Shown: positions 7,276 to 16,245 of the stretch, one piece after another | Layout of the letters: each line of letters begins with the position of its first letter | Numbering within the stretch: position 1 is the first letter of the stretch | Position numbers and translations under genes: made by a program | From: Lachnospiraceae bacterium | GTDB taxonomy: Bacteria > Bacillota > Clostridia > Lachnospirales > Lachnospiraceae | Assembly: GCA_017450065.1 (NCBI GenBank) | Contig: JAFSYI010000098.1 | Coordinates: forward strand, 1-42,735 | DNA length: 42,735 nucleotides | Direction: 5' to 3' | The notes under the pieces: model-generated | What the model saw: the letters and a program-made list of their open reading frames with translations, nothing else | What the model was told of the DNA's origin: nothing | The model's database searches: none

Positions 7276-8756
7276 GATTTCTTCATAAGCTTTCGAAGCA
7301 TTGCCATGGCATAGCTCCACAGATCCGCAAGAGTCCTTCTGTTGATCACGCAGCATACAGCCAGCGCAGCTATCCCCGCAAAGGCAGTTATGACATTATC
7401 CTTTGTGACCGTTGCGTATCCTGCATAAGCCGAATACAGAAGAAGAGATATAACGAATTCCTTCATCCTGTATCTTACCGGATAACACTTCTTCGAATAA
7501 TAGGTACCTATTGAGAAATAAACTATATAAGTCACGGCCGTTGCAAGTGCCGCGCCGATCCCCTTGTATCTCGGGACCAACAGCGTGTTGCCGATAAGAT
7601 TGCATATTATCGCGACAAGCGAAGCATAATTAAAATACTTGATCTTACCCGTGAACTTAACTCCCTGCCCCGTCATTTCAAACATAATGCTTAGTATGGG
7701 CATAAGCGTAAGGAAGGGGATTATCGACACAGCCTCTCTGTAGTCCTTACCGAGTATCAGCACTATGACGCCTCTGAAGATCGTAAGCATAAAGGCCGCG
7801 CACATGCACAGGAACTGAACCCTGTCGAACATATCCGCAAAGAAGTCCTTGCACTCCTCCTCATCCTTCTCATACTTTTCCATGGCAACCGGTGACCAGA
7901 AGGCAACGAAGGTTATCTTGACCGTGAGTATGATGGTCATTATCTGCATCGCAGATCCATAAATACCGGTTTCGGAAAAATCATTAAATATCTTTATGGA
8001 CCACTTATCCATCGATGAAAGAAGCCACTCCATAAGGAGCATCGGGATAAAAGGAATTCCGTAGGCAAGCAGCTCATTTTGAGTGATCTCATGTGGCGTA
8101 ACCTTATCCTTTCTCGTTGAATACAGGTATCTGATCCCTGTTATAAGAGTCACCGTTCCGAGAGAAAGAGTCATCGCATACATGATCACGCGGAAGTCAC
8201 TTCCCCACAGCCATGCGAAAAGGATAATAAAAGATATGTTCAATACCTTGGACAGAATATTCAGGTTGGAATACAATACGCCGTTCTGTTCCATACGGAT
8301 GTTAAGGAAGAGGAATCTCTCAAACACGGATATCACCGTATAGGCAACCACCGGTATGATCACGCTGATCCCGGTTTCTCCGAACAGGAACATATTGAAG
8401 TATCCCGAGAAGATCACATAAACAAATGCCAGAAAGATTATAAGCACGAGCGGCGGCATCAGACACTGGACAAACAGAGTCTTCCTGTTAACGCCATCCT
8501 TATAGAAATATCTTATATATGCCTGATCAAGTCCCAGTATGGCAAAAATATAAATTACGGTAACCGCCGTAGTGAACATTGTCGTCTTACCGTATTCCTG
8601 TGTCTGCAAAACACGGGTGGTGAGCGGCAGCTGAACAAGCCCCAGCAGGAGCACTACGAAATTACCGTAAAAATATTTGATGAAGCTTGAAAGAAGTCCT
8701 TCCTTCTTCTCTTTTTCTTCCTTTATATCCTGTATATCCTGACCTTCCTTACCCAT
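7272..8756 (-). CDS. Wzx-type polysaccharide flippase (MOP superfamily)
   Basis: The 494 residues form a protein with about 14 hydrophobic helices. It has the MOP-family N-terminus (FIKYFYGNFVVLLLGLVQLP…TTRVLQTQEYGKTTMF), where YG follows the second helix. These proteins move undecaprenyl-linked oligosaccharide from the inner to the outer membrane face. AGAGGACCCCGGA precedes the ATG and sets the start. It is the second flippase of the cluster; the other is at 19493-20932. The two are different in sequence, so they are not a recent duplication. Confidence 0.88.
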   Translation of the reverse strand: MGKEGQDIQDIKEEKEKKEGLLSSFIKYFYGNFVVLLLGLVQLPLTTRVLQTQEYGKTTMFTTAVTVIYIFAILGLDQAYIRYFYKDGVNRKTLFVQCLMPPLVLIIFLAFVYVIFSGYFNMFLFGETGISVIIPVVAYTVISVFERFLFLNIRMEQNGVLYSNLNILSKVLNISFIILFAWLWGSDFRVIMYAMTLSLGTVTLITGIRYLYSTRKDKVTPHEITQNELLAYGIPFIPMLLMEWLLSSMDKWSIKIFNDFSETGIYGSAMQIMTIILTVKITFVAFWSPVAMEKYEKDEEECKDFFADMFDRVQFLCMCAAFMLTIFRGVIVLILGKDYREAVSIIPFLTLMPILSIMFEMTGQGVKFTGKIKYFNYASLVAIICNLIGNTLLVPRYKGIGAALATAVTYIVYFSIGTYYSKKCYPVRYRMKEFVISLLLYSAYAGYATVTKDNVITAFAGIAALAVCCVINRRTLADLWSYAMAMLRKLMKKS

Positions 8757-8803
8757 TCCGGGGTCCTCTTTAAATCTGTTTCCGTCTCCGGCTTCAATTA
8801 CCG

Positions 8804-9775
8804 TTATTTATCCGTATCTCCGTTACCGCTGTTTTCCCGGCTGTCCGCTCTTCCTGCCTTCTCTACCGTATCAATGATAAACGGAGGTCTGTTCCTGCTC
8901 GCATCAAGAGTTCTCCACAGATATTCACCGAGTATCCCGAGCATAAGAAGTATTGCTCCCGTTGAGAACAGCACAAGACACATGAGTGAAGCCCATCCCT
9001 GAATCGGAGTCCCTATAATCAGTCTCTCGAGTATCACTTCTATTATCCAGAGAAAAGATATGACTGCGCAGATCACTCCGACTCCCGACATAAAACGTAT
9101 CGGGAAATATGAGAAGCTCATCATGGAATCCATGACCAGCTTAAGCTTCTTTGACAGAGTCCACCTCGACTCACCGATCTCCCTGTCCTTACGGTGGAAA
9201 TATACCTTGTCGGACTTAAACCCGACCCACAGGACCTGAAGTGTAAGTGCCGAATTCTTCTCATCCAGCATCTCAAGCACGCCGATAACCTGTCTGTCAA
9301 GCAGGTAGCAGTCGAAGCCTCCCACAGGCATGTTTTTGTCAATGCACTTACGGACTATGCTGTAATACAGATTGGCAAAGAATTTCTTTACGGCGGAATC
9401 GTCACGCTCGGCTCTTACCGCAAGCACGACCTTATTGCCCTTTTTCCATCTGTCATACATTTCAAGTATAAGCTCGGAATCCTCCTGAAGATCGGCCTGT
9501 TTGGTAACGGCACAGTCTCCGGTACATACATGGAGTCCTGCCAGTATTGCCGCATGCTCACCGAAATTCCTGGACAGCCGCACGCACTGTACGTTCTCAT
9601 CCATATCCCTTATCCGGTTCATTATTTCCCATGAATTGTCTCCGGAACCGTCATCCACGAATACTATTTCGTAATCACCCAGCTTATGAAGTATCTTCTC
9701 CTTCATATCCTCGTACAGGAGCATCAAAGTGTCCGAATTATAGTACACAGGTACAACTATTGATATCTTACTCAT
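8804..9775 (-). CDS. Membrane-anchored family 2 glycosyltransferase (GtrB/ArnC/DPM-like)
   Basis: The N-terminal GT-A domain (about residues 1-225) shows the nucleotide-binding start ISIVVPVYYNSDTL, the DDG motif FVDDGSGDNSWEIM, and RLSRNFGEHAAI. Two C-terminal helices (around residues 235-290) anchor it to the membrane. This architecture is typical of polyprenyl-phosphate glycosyltransferases that charge undecaprenyl phosphate with a single sugar, which a GT-C enzyme then uses outside. That would fit the GT-C-like protein at 4410-6350. It overlaps the FdtA-like gene by eight bases (ATGAGTAA). Confidence 0.88.
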   Translation of the reverse strand: MSKISIVVPVYYNSDTLMLLYEDMKEKILHKLGDYEIVFVDDGSGDNSWEIMNRIRDMDENVQCVRLSRNFGEHAAILAGLHVCTGDCAVTKQADLQEDSELILEMYDRWKKGNKVVLAVRAERDDSAVKKFFANLYYSIVRKCIDKNMPVGGFDCYLLDRQVIGVLEMLDEKNSALTLQVLWVGFKSDKVYFHRKDREIGESRWTLSKKLKLVMDSMMSFSYFPIRFMSGVGVICAVISFLWIIEVILERLIIGTPIQGWASLMCLVLFSTGAILLMLGILGEYLWRTLDASRNRPPFIIDTVEKAGRADSRENSGNGDTDK

Positions 9776-10199
9776 TTCTGTCCTTATTTCCCCCGACCAT
9801 TTCTATATATTTATCATAATCCCGTATGTATTCGTTCCCGTCATAATGCTCGCTGCATAATACGAGCAGTACCGAATCAGGTGAAAAATCATACATATCC
9901 TTCCACAGCATCGTAGGAAGATACAGACCCATCCTCGGTCTGTTAAGCTCTACTATATCCGTTTCAAAGCCGTTATCGATCTTTACCTTGCTTGAACCCG
10001 AAACATTGATCAGCACGAACTCACTCTTTCTGTTCGCATGTCTTCCACGTATAACACTGTCATCGCTTCCGTAAATATAGAAGACTCTCTTCACGGTAAA
10101 AGGAACATCTATGCCGCCGCATTCCGCAACCACGAGATTGCCTCTCTCATCCCCGTATTCTCCGAATTCGATTATCCTGTATTGATCCTTAATATTCAT
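9768..10199 (-). CDS. FdtA/QdtA-like cupin (dTDP-sugar 3,4-ketoisomerase family)
   Basis: The 143-residue single-domain cupin resembles the FdtA/QdtA/WxcM sugar 3,4-ketoisomerases, which shift the keto group of dTDP-4-keto-6-deoxyglucose before transamination. Supporting blocks are ERGNLVVAE, VKRVFYIYG, IRGRHANRKSEFVLINVSG and MWKDMYDFSPDSVLLVL. The family's characterised members have HAH in the active site; here it reads HAN, so the second histidine is asparagine. AAGGA lies eight bases before the ATG at 10199, favouring it over the ATG at 10220. The adjacent aminotransferase is the usual partner. No rmlA or rmlB is in the window, so the precursor must come from elsewhere. Confidence 0.8.
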   Translation of the reverse strand: MNIKDQYRIIEFGEYGDERGNLVVAECGGIDVPFTVKRVFYIYGSDDSVIRGRHANRKSEFVLINVSGSSKVKIDNGFETDIVELNRPRMGLYLPTMLWKDMYDFSPDSVLLVLCSEHYDGNEYIRDYDKYIEMVGGNKDRNE

Positions 10200-10228
10200 T
10201 TCACAGTTCCTTATGATCATGTTTTTTA

Positions 10229-10253
10229 TAACTGTTCAGAACAGCACATAAAT
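10229..10253. repeat. Partial copy of the dispersed inverted-repeat element
   Basis: The 25 bases match one end and inner flank of the element at 25674-25839 with a single difference (TAACTGTTCAGAAC versus TAACTATTCAGAAC, then AGCACATAAAT in both). The piece also forms its own palindrome, CTGTTCAGAACAG. It sits between the aminotransferase stop and the FdtA-like start. The other end of the element is missing. Confidence 0.55.
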
Positions 10254-10258
10254 CTACA

Positions 10259-11353
10259 TCACACAAATGCATTCAGCACATCTATCGTATAGTCCTGCTC
10301 TTCCTTAAGCATACCATTATACATCGGAATACTCAACACTTCATCCGCGCAGGCCTCCGTTACCGGATAATCACCCTTCTTATGCCCCAGATACTCGTAT
10401 GCCTGCGCGAGATGAGGAGGTATGGGATAATGGATTATGGTTGATATTCCCTTATCCTTAAGATACTCCATCAGTCTGTTCCTTTCTTTGCATCTTATGA
10501 CATACTGATGATATATATGATCTGCTCCTTCTCTTACCCTTGGAAGCTCTATTAACGGATTGTTAAGCCTTGCATCGTATTCCGCGGCAATTGCCTGTTT
10601 CTCTTCGTTAAGCTCATGAGCGTGCTTTAATCTTACCTTCAGCAGGGCCGCCTGGATCTCATCAAGACGGGAATTCGTTCCGACAACCTTATTGTAATAC
10701 CTCTTCTCGCTTCCGTAGTTACGGTATATCCTCATTTCTTTTGCCAGAGCTTCATCATCCGTAACTATCGCCCCGCCGTCTCCGAAAGCGCCTATATTCT
10801 TGGATGGATAGAACGAGAAACAGCCTATGTCTCCAAAGGTACCTGTTATTGTACCTTTAAAGCCGGAGCCGTGCGACTGTGCGCAGTCCTCAACAAGACG
10901 CAGATCATGCTTCTTACAGATATCGGCTATCTTATCCATCTGCGATGCCTGACCGTAGAGATGAACGACAAGAACAGCCTTCGTCTTAGCGGTTATCTTT
11001 TCTTCTATCTTATCCGTGTCTATATTGAAATACTCATCCGGCTCAACAAATACAGGAGTCGCACCGTTAATGGTGATACCCATAACACTGGCGATATAGG
11101 TATTTCCCTGTACTATTACTTCATCTCCGCTGCCTATGCCAAGTATCCTGAATGCAAGCCAGAGCGCGTCAAGACCGTTTCCAAGGCCGACACAGTACTT
11201 AGCGCCGATATATTCCGCGAACTGCTCCTCGAAAGAAGACAGCTCCTTACCCATTATATACCAGCCCGAACGAAGCGTACGAAGCGCCGCATCCTCGAAT
11301 TCCTGCTGATATTTATAGAATCCCCTGTCCAGTCTGTTGGTCTGTATTTCCAT
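10259..11353 (-). CDS. DegT/DnrJ/EryC1/StrS aminotransferase (FdtB/QdtB-like)
   Basis: The 364-residue PLP enzyme shows the family landmarks: FEEQFAEYIGAKYCVGLGNG near the start, VHLYGQASQMDKI, VEDCAQSHGSG, the PLP lysine in CFSFYPSKNIGAFGDGGAI (around residue 190), and RLDEIQAALLKVRLKH. It would aminate the 3-keto-6-deoxy sugar made by the neighbouring cupin, giving a dTDP-3-amino-3,6-dideoxyhexose of the Qui3N or Fuc3N type. AGAGGATAGAAAG precedes the ATG. No acetyltransferase for the amine is visible in the window. Confidence 0.9.
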   Translation of the reverse strand: MEIQTNRLDRGFYKYQQEFEDAALRTLRSGWYIMGKELSSFEEQFAEYIGAKYCVGLGNGLDALWLAFRILGIGSGDEVIVQGNTYIASVMGITINGATPVFVEPDEYFNIDTDKIEEKITAKTKAVLVVHLYGQASQMDKIADICKKHDLRLVEDCAQSHGSGFKGTITGTFGDIGCFSFYPSKNIGAFGDGGAIVTDDEALAKEMRIYRNYGSEKRYYNKVVGTNSRLDEIQAALLKVRLKHAHELNEEKQAIAAEYDARLNNPLIELPRVREGADHIYHQYVIRCKERNRLMEYLKDKGISTIIHYPIPPHLAQAYEYLGHKKGDYPVTEACADEVLSIPMYNGMLKEEQDYTIDVLNAFV

Positions 11354-11480
11354 CTTTCTATCCTCTTATTTGTCTGTATGATACCTGAATACAGAGTAAT
11401 CATCCGTTGCTTTTGATCCACCGGGAATGAATAAATGATCCGCAGAAACCTCTTGAATACATTAGTGATCCAAGCCGGAT

Positions 11481-12704
11481 TCAATAAGTCTGCTTCCCGC
11501 AAATACTTCTGTAGAGGTTCACATGCCTCATCACGTGTATCTCCCTTGTATAGAGATTTCTGTATCTGTTATAGAAGAATTCCCTGTCCTTATCGAGCTC
11601 TTTTCTGTCATTCATCAGCTCAAGTATCCTCTTAACGAACTTATCCGTATCATCCTTGGTATATAGATTCTCTTCCTTCCCGATCACCTCCGGCAGTCCT
11701 CCTACGGATGTTGAAAGCACGGCGCATTTCCTGCTCATTGCCTCCACAGCCGCCTTACCGAAGGATTCAAACATTGATGACATTACAAACGCATCCACCA
11801 TATAATAGTAATCGGCGATCTCTTCCTGGGAAAGATCCTGCATATAGATGAGGTTATCCTCCCCTATTGTATCGCATATCCTATCCTTTATCCCTCTTAC
11901 TATTTTCTTATCCTGTTCCTCATAAACCGAGATGACCAGCGCAACCTTTATTCTCTTTTCACCGGTACCGGCCCTCTGTTTGGCGGAACCGGATTCCTTA
12001 AGCCCCGTATTCTCCCTGTCGATACCATCCTTAAGCGCCCTGACAAGCACAGGTACAAAGTCCCAGTCCTTTTCCTCCGATATCCTTCCGGCGAAACCGA
12101 TCACAAACTCGTTTTCCTTAATTCCGTATTTAATCCGCATTGCGCCGCGCTTATTGTCATCATATGTATCAAAAGCCCTGCCTATTGTATTGGGTATTAC
12201 GGTTACCGGAACCCTGATCCCTTTCTGAAGCCACAGATCCTTGTTGAACTGTGTAGTACATATCATTCCGGCAGCGCGCTTCATCGTCGCCTTTATGCAC
12301 ATCAGGGAATGCCTTCTGTAACCGTAGGCAAGTCCTCTGTCCGTGTAAACAAACGGGATATTCTTAAAGAATCCCGGACACCTCAAAAACCCGAATGTTA
12401 TAAGAGATTCAGACATCGAAACATGAATAAGATCCGGCTTCTCTCTCCTGATTATCTTACGGAAAGAACGGATCCGTGAAAGGAAGTTAACTATCCGCGC
12501 GGTCTTACTTCTCTCCCTGTTCTCATCCGACTTATATTCAACTATTTTAAAATCAAAATCCGTCCTGCGCTTTCCAAGAAGCTTCGGACATGCAACCACC
12601 GGCGTAAGTCCCTGTTTGACAAGACCGTCGCACAGTGTCCAGGTCGAAAGCTGCCCCCCTCCGGGCAGATCGATCGGATATTCCATAAGAAACAGTATTT
12701 TCAT
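11481..12704 (-). CDS. Family 4 glycosyltransferase
   Basis: The 407-residue GT-B enzyme opens with MKILFLMEYPIDLPGGGQLS, the glycine-rich acceptor-side loop of GT4 enzymes. The C-terminal half carries VIGFAGRISEEKDWDF and the donor-binding EX7E region FVMSSMFESFGKAAVEAMSRK. It would transfer one sugar from a nucleotide donor to the growing lipid-linked repeat unit at the inner membrane face. The start has GGAG close before the ATG. A 127-bp gap follows before the aminotransferase gene; I see no clear promoter in it. Confidence 0.9.
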   Translation of the reverse strand: MKILFLMEYPIDLPGGGQLSTWTLCDGLVKQGLTPVVACPKLLGKRRTDFDFKIVEYKSDENRERSKTARIVNFLSRIRSFRKIIRREKPDLIHVSMSESLITFGFLRCPGFFKNIPFVYTDRGLAYGYRRHSLMCIKATMKRAAGMICTTQFNKDLWLQKGIRVPVTVIPNTIGRAFDTYDDNKRGAMRIKYGIKENEFVIGFAGRISEEKDWDFVPVLVRALKDGIDRENTGLKESGSAKQRAGTGEKRIKVALVISVYEEQDKKIVRGIKDRICDTIGEDNLIYMQDLSQEEIADYYYMVDAFVMSSMFESFGKAAVEAMSRKCAVLSTSVGGLPEVIGKEENLYTKDDTDKFVKRILELMNDRKELDKDREFFYNRYRNLYTREIHVMRHVNLYRSICGKQTY

Positions 12705-12763
12705 TACTCCAAACCCCGATATATTAAGCCTGTCATAGGGGATCTGCCTGTCTGCAGTGCTCC

Positions 12764-13966
12764 CTATGACGGAAACCAGTTATTCTTAAGTATTCCTGCC
12801 GGCGAACACGGACCCTCCTTAATGCTGCATGGACGTCCGTCCGTCAGATCGTCGGCAAGTGTCAGAACATTCCGTGCCGCCACGGAAGGATTCCATAAGC
12901 GTGACATCTGCTCATATGCCGCGGTCCCGTACTGCTCGCACAGCTGTGGTTCCCTAAGCAGCTTTTCCAGCTGACCGGCGAGCGAATCAACGCTTCCGCT
13001 CTTGAAGATAAGCCCGGTCTTTTCATTCCTCACGAGCCACGGCGCGGCTCCCGGAGCATGAGATACCACAGTCGCGCACCCGGCATTTAATGCTTCATAT
13101 ATGACAGATCCCCATCCTTCAAGGAAGTTGGAAGTCATAACATAGATCTTGGCATCTGCCATTTTCTCCCTTGCCCCTTCGGGCGACAGGAAGCCGATAA
13201 ACGTAGTTATGTCCGATAATCCGTACAATTTGGCAAGCGTTCCGATCCTCTTCTTTTCTTTACCATCCCCGACAAATGTCAGTCTGAAATTATATCCTTT
13301 GGCCTTAAGCTGCCTTGCCGCCTTAATAAGCAGATCCGGTCTCTTAAGCCTGAGCATCCTGCCCTCCCACAGTATGGTGGGCATATCGGCATCTCCGGTC
13401 TCACGGTCCGCGCATATTCTTTTTCTGTCCATCAGTCTGGTAATATCATATTCCATATGCACCGGAAAGTATCCGAACTTGTAGCATTTCCCGGGATAGC
13501 TGTTAAACATCTTCCTGAAGTCCCACGCGGTATATGCGCTGGCTGCCAGAATATGGATATTCTTCTTCTTATTCCTGACATGAAGATGTAAATACTTCTT
13601 AGTAAGCCGCGGGATAAAGAATTTAATGAAGCCCTCCTTAAGAGGCCGTTCGGAATATCTGAAGATTATCCTATCAAGCGCAAGCCTCTCCTCTATGTAT
13701 ATTTCAGGTGCGGTTCCCATGACTACCAGATCGCTGTCACGTCCGAGCCGCAGAGCTTTCTCATGCGACTCATTATCCGTATATGTCCTTAACACATACG
13801 GAGGCACCTCCTCCTTGCCCCAGCCCATGGTCGCCCTGAAGCCCTCTATGGGTTCGGTCTCAACGAAGGTAAAGCCGTCGCCGAGAAGGGAATACCACTC
13901 ATCGCAAAGCGCTTTCTGATGATGATTATAATAATTGGAAAAAAATGTAAGAGTCTTTATCTCCAT
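12764..13966 (-). CDS. Family 4 glycosyltransferase
   Basis: The 400 residues have a GT-B layout with an atypical N-terminus (MEIKTLTFFSNYYNHHQKAL). The C-terminal donor site is clear: TILWEGRMLRLKRPDLLIKA, then LTFVGDGKEKKRI, then YVMTSNFLEGWGSVIYEALN, which is the EX7E motif. The opening FFSNYYNHHQ… resembles cluster glycosyltransferases that act with a partner. It starts only five bases after the GT2 stop and lacks a strong ribosome site, so translation is probably coupled. Confidence 0.88.
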   Translation of the reverse strand: MEIKTLTFFSNYYNHHQKALCDEWYSLLGDGFTFVETEPIEGFRATMGWGKEEVPPYVLRTYTDNESHEKALRLGRDSDLVVMGTAPEIYIEERLALDRIIFRYSERPLKEGFIKFFIPRLTKKYLHLHVRNKKKNIHILAASAYTAWDFRKMFNSYPGKCYKFGYFPVHMEYDITRLMDRKRICADRETGDADMPTILWEGRMLRLKRPDLLIKAARQLKAKGYNFRLTFVGDGKEKKRIGTLAKLYGLSDITTFIGFLSPEGAREKMADAKIYVMTSNFLEGWGSVIYEALNAGCATVVSHAPGAAPWLVRNEKTGLIFKSGSVDSLAGQLEKLLREPQLCEQYGTAAYEQMSRLWNPSVAARNVLTLADDLTDGRPCSIKEGPCSPAGILKNNWFPS

Positions 13967-13971
13967 TTATA

Positions 13972-14730
13972 TTAACCCACTATAAGCTTGGCAAGCTCCA
14001 CAAAAAAACACTCAAAAAAATAAAAAAAGGAATATCCGTTGTTTCTGTATATCCTGTATTTGATACCTACCCGTTCCATTGCTTTCCTGATATTTCTTTC
14101 ATGACTTGTCCCGTTCATGGTAAAGTCGGCAATAACGGTATTCTTAACAGTAATCCTTGCTCCGGCTTTTTTCAGCCTTAATATAAGGTCGTAATCGTCA
14201 TGGATAGATTCATTCCTGTATCTGAACCTTGAATACATTTCCTTTGTTATAAATGTTGTAGGATGATTCCAGTCACGCGATGTCGCATATCTGCGGTTTC
14301 TTGAATGCTTGACGAAGGTCCCGCCCGACGGCATATGCATCCTAAGATCCGCATAGAACAGATCAAAGCGCTCCTCCCTGTAAGCATTTACTACCGTTTC
14401 CACCGCACACGGTTCATACCAGTCATCGGAATTGATCATTCCTATTATATCACCCGAAGCCATTGATATGCCTTTATTCATTGCATCATATATGCCGTTA
14501 TCGGGTTCTGATACGATCCTGAAAGCGATCTCCTTATCCTCAAACGCCTTCCTGTAGCCTTCCGCGACCGCAACAGTATCATCCTTCGACGCACCGTCTA
14601 TAATAAGATACTCCATTGGCGGAACGCTTTGCGAGAGCACCGATTCTATTGTTCTTGAAACAGTGGCACTGCTGTTGTATGTAACTGTAATTATGGAAAT
14701 CCTGCAGCCGGCAGCACCGTCATTTATCAC
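13972..14730 (-). CDS. Family 2 glycosyltransferase
   Basis: The 252-residue GT-A enzyme shows ISIITVTYNSSATVSRTIES at the N-terminus, YLIIDGASKDDTV, DNGIYDAMNKGI and the metal-binding GMINSDDWYEP. This pattern is close to the WcaA/WcaE-like transferases of capsule clusters. The start codon is GTG (14728-14730) with GGAGG six bases upstream. It overlaps the preceding sugar-transferase gene by 11 bases, so expression of the two is coupled. Confidence 0.9.
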   Translation of the reverse strand: MINDGAAGCRISIITVTYNSSATVSRTIESVLSQSVPPMEYLIIDGASKDDTVAVAEGYRKAFEDKEIAFRIVSEPDNGIYDAMNKGISMASGDIIGMINSDDWYEPCAVETVVNAYREERFDLFYADLRMHMPSGGTFVKHSRNRRYATSRDWNHPTTFITKEMYSRFRYRNESIHDDYDLILRLKKAGARITVKNTVIADFTMNGTSHERNIRKAMERVGIKYRIYRNNGYSFFYFFECFFVELAKLIVG

Positions 14731-16174
14731 TGAAAGCCTCCGTTGATTCCTCTGCCCTGAATATCACAAGCACTGTCTGGAACAGAAGCTGTATATCCTT
14801 TATCAGGGAATAATTCTCAATATACATAAGATCAAGCATAAGCTTATCCTTGGAGCTTGTATTATATTTACCGAATATCTGTGCGTAACCCGTTAGTCCC
14901 GCCTTCATCCTTAATCTGTACCGGAACTCGGGAAGCTCCCTGGTATAATCCTCTACGTTTTCAAGCATCTCGGGGCGCGGACCCACAAGGCTCATGTCTC
15001 CTTTGACGATGTTCATAAGCTGTGGAAGCTCATCTATCCTGTACTTCCTGAGCACCCTTCCCACAGAGGTTATCCTGTCATCATCCTTTGTAGCCGATTT
15101 ATTCTCCACATTCTCCTTCATCGTACGGAACTTATATATCTCAAAGACCCGCCCGTTTGCTGTCGCCCTCTTCTGACGGAACAGTATGCTTCCTCCGTCA
15201 TTCTTCTTTATGCAGACCGCACTTATCAGCAGCACGGGACTTGTAAGTACAAGAAGCACCGATGCTATGATAAGATCCATAAGGCGCTTCACTATACGCT
15301 GCTCGAAGGTTATGAGATGGAACTGCCATGTAAAGAATGAGATATCATCTATGACCGTCTGCTCGGAATTATGCTCCAGTATATCTGCCACGCCCGGGTT
15401 AAAATATATATTCTTAAGATTCTGATAACACCAGTCGATGACTTCCTTCCTGATATCCACCGGTACCTCATACATAACTACCGTGTCTGCCTCGACTATC
15501 CTTTCCTTAAGATCCGGCGAGCTGCATTCAACAACATCATATACGCTGTAACGTTCACTGAATTCGGCAAGCGCCGAAGCCACTCTTCCGGCTTCATTTC
15601 TCGCATAGGACACATCATTAGATCCGGACTTCATTGACGGACCGGATCTATCCGCTGCCCCGGCGGTACCGGAAGTATCCCGTAAATCCGTCGCCGGATA
15701 AGTACCCTCCGCATCCGGGATGATTATCAGACACTTCTCCGCATCATTAAGCCAGAAATAGAACTTATTTCCCAACCGTACAAAAATAAAATGAATAAGG
15801 AACTGTATAATGATGACCGAAACCAGGATCCCGACATTCTCTATCTTAAATGTGGTATTGTTGGCTTCGTTCGTCTTCATTATCGTAAGCTCGAAATAGG
15901 TAATAAGATCGGTAAGTATTCCGGTCAGTATAAGGGAAAACAGGATATCCTTTCCCTTCTTCTTGCCTATGGCATAGCTTCCGTATGTCCCCGACAGAAG
16001 GAAAAGAATTATAGCATAGGTGGAGAGGGTTACGGCAGCCGTCCTTGACAGCTCTATTATTTCCCTGTTGTCTATCGCAAACAGCAGAAAGAATGCAGCA
16101 AAACAGGCCCCGTACATTAACAGCTTAAGGGCAAATATTATACTTTTCTGAAATTTTCTGCATAATTCCTTCAC
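14720..16174 (-). CDS. Undecaprenyl-phosphate sugar-phosphate transferase (WbaP/WcaJ type), initiating enzyme
   Basis: The 484 residues combine four N-terminal membrane helices, a central cytoplasmic CoA-binding-like domain, and a C-terminal bacterial sugar-transferase domain (from about residue 290). The last contains KRLMDLIIASVLLVLTSPVL, FEIYKFRTMKENVE, RKYRIDELPQLMNIVKGDMS and VGPRPE. This enzyme starts the repeat unit by putting a sugar phosphate on undecaprenyl phosphate. A ~40-residue Ser/Gly/Asp-rich stretch (about 165-200) looks like a disordered insert. The start is GTG with AAGGG about nine bases upstream. An apparent relic of a related gene lies at 26066-26146. Confidence 0.9.
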   Translation of the reverse strand: MKELCRKFQKSIIFALKLLMYGACFAAFFLLFAIDNREIIELSRTAAVTLSTYAIILFLLSGTYGSYAIGKKKGKDILFSLILTGILTDLITYFELTIMKTNEANNTTFKIENVGILVSVIIIQFLIHFIFVRLGNKFYFWLNDAEKCLIIIPDAEGTYPATDLRDTSGTAGAADRSGPSMKSGSNDVSYARNEAGRVASALAEFSERYSVYDVVECSSPDLKERIVEADTVVMYEVPVDIRKEVIDWCYQNLKNIYFNPGVADILEHNSEQTVIDDISFFTWQFHLITFEQRIVKRLMDLIIASVLLVLTSPVLLISAVCIKKNDGGSILFRQKRATANGRVFEIYKFRTMKENVENKSATKDDDRITSVGRVLRKYRIDELPQLMNIVKGDMSLVGPRPEMLENVEDYTRELPEFRYRLRMKAGLTGYAQIFGKYNTSSKDKLMLDLMYIENYSLIKDIQLLFQTVLVIFRAEESTEAFSDK

Positions 16175-16245
16175 ATTAATTATCCCTTGGTTTACTTCGT
16201 ATGTAACTGTTCTGTTTCGGATCCATCCAATACCTGCAGAAATAC

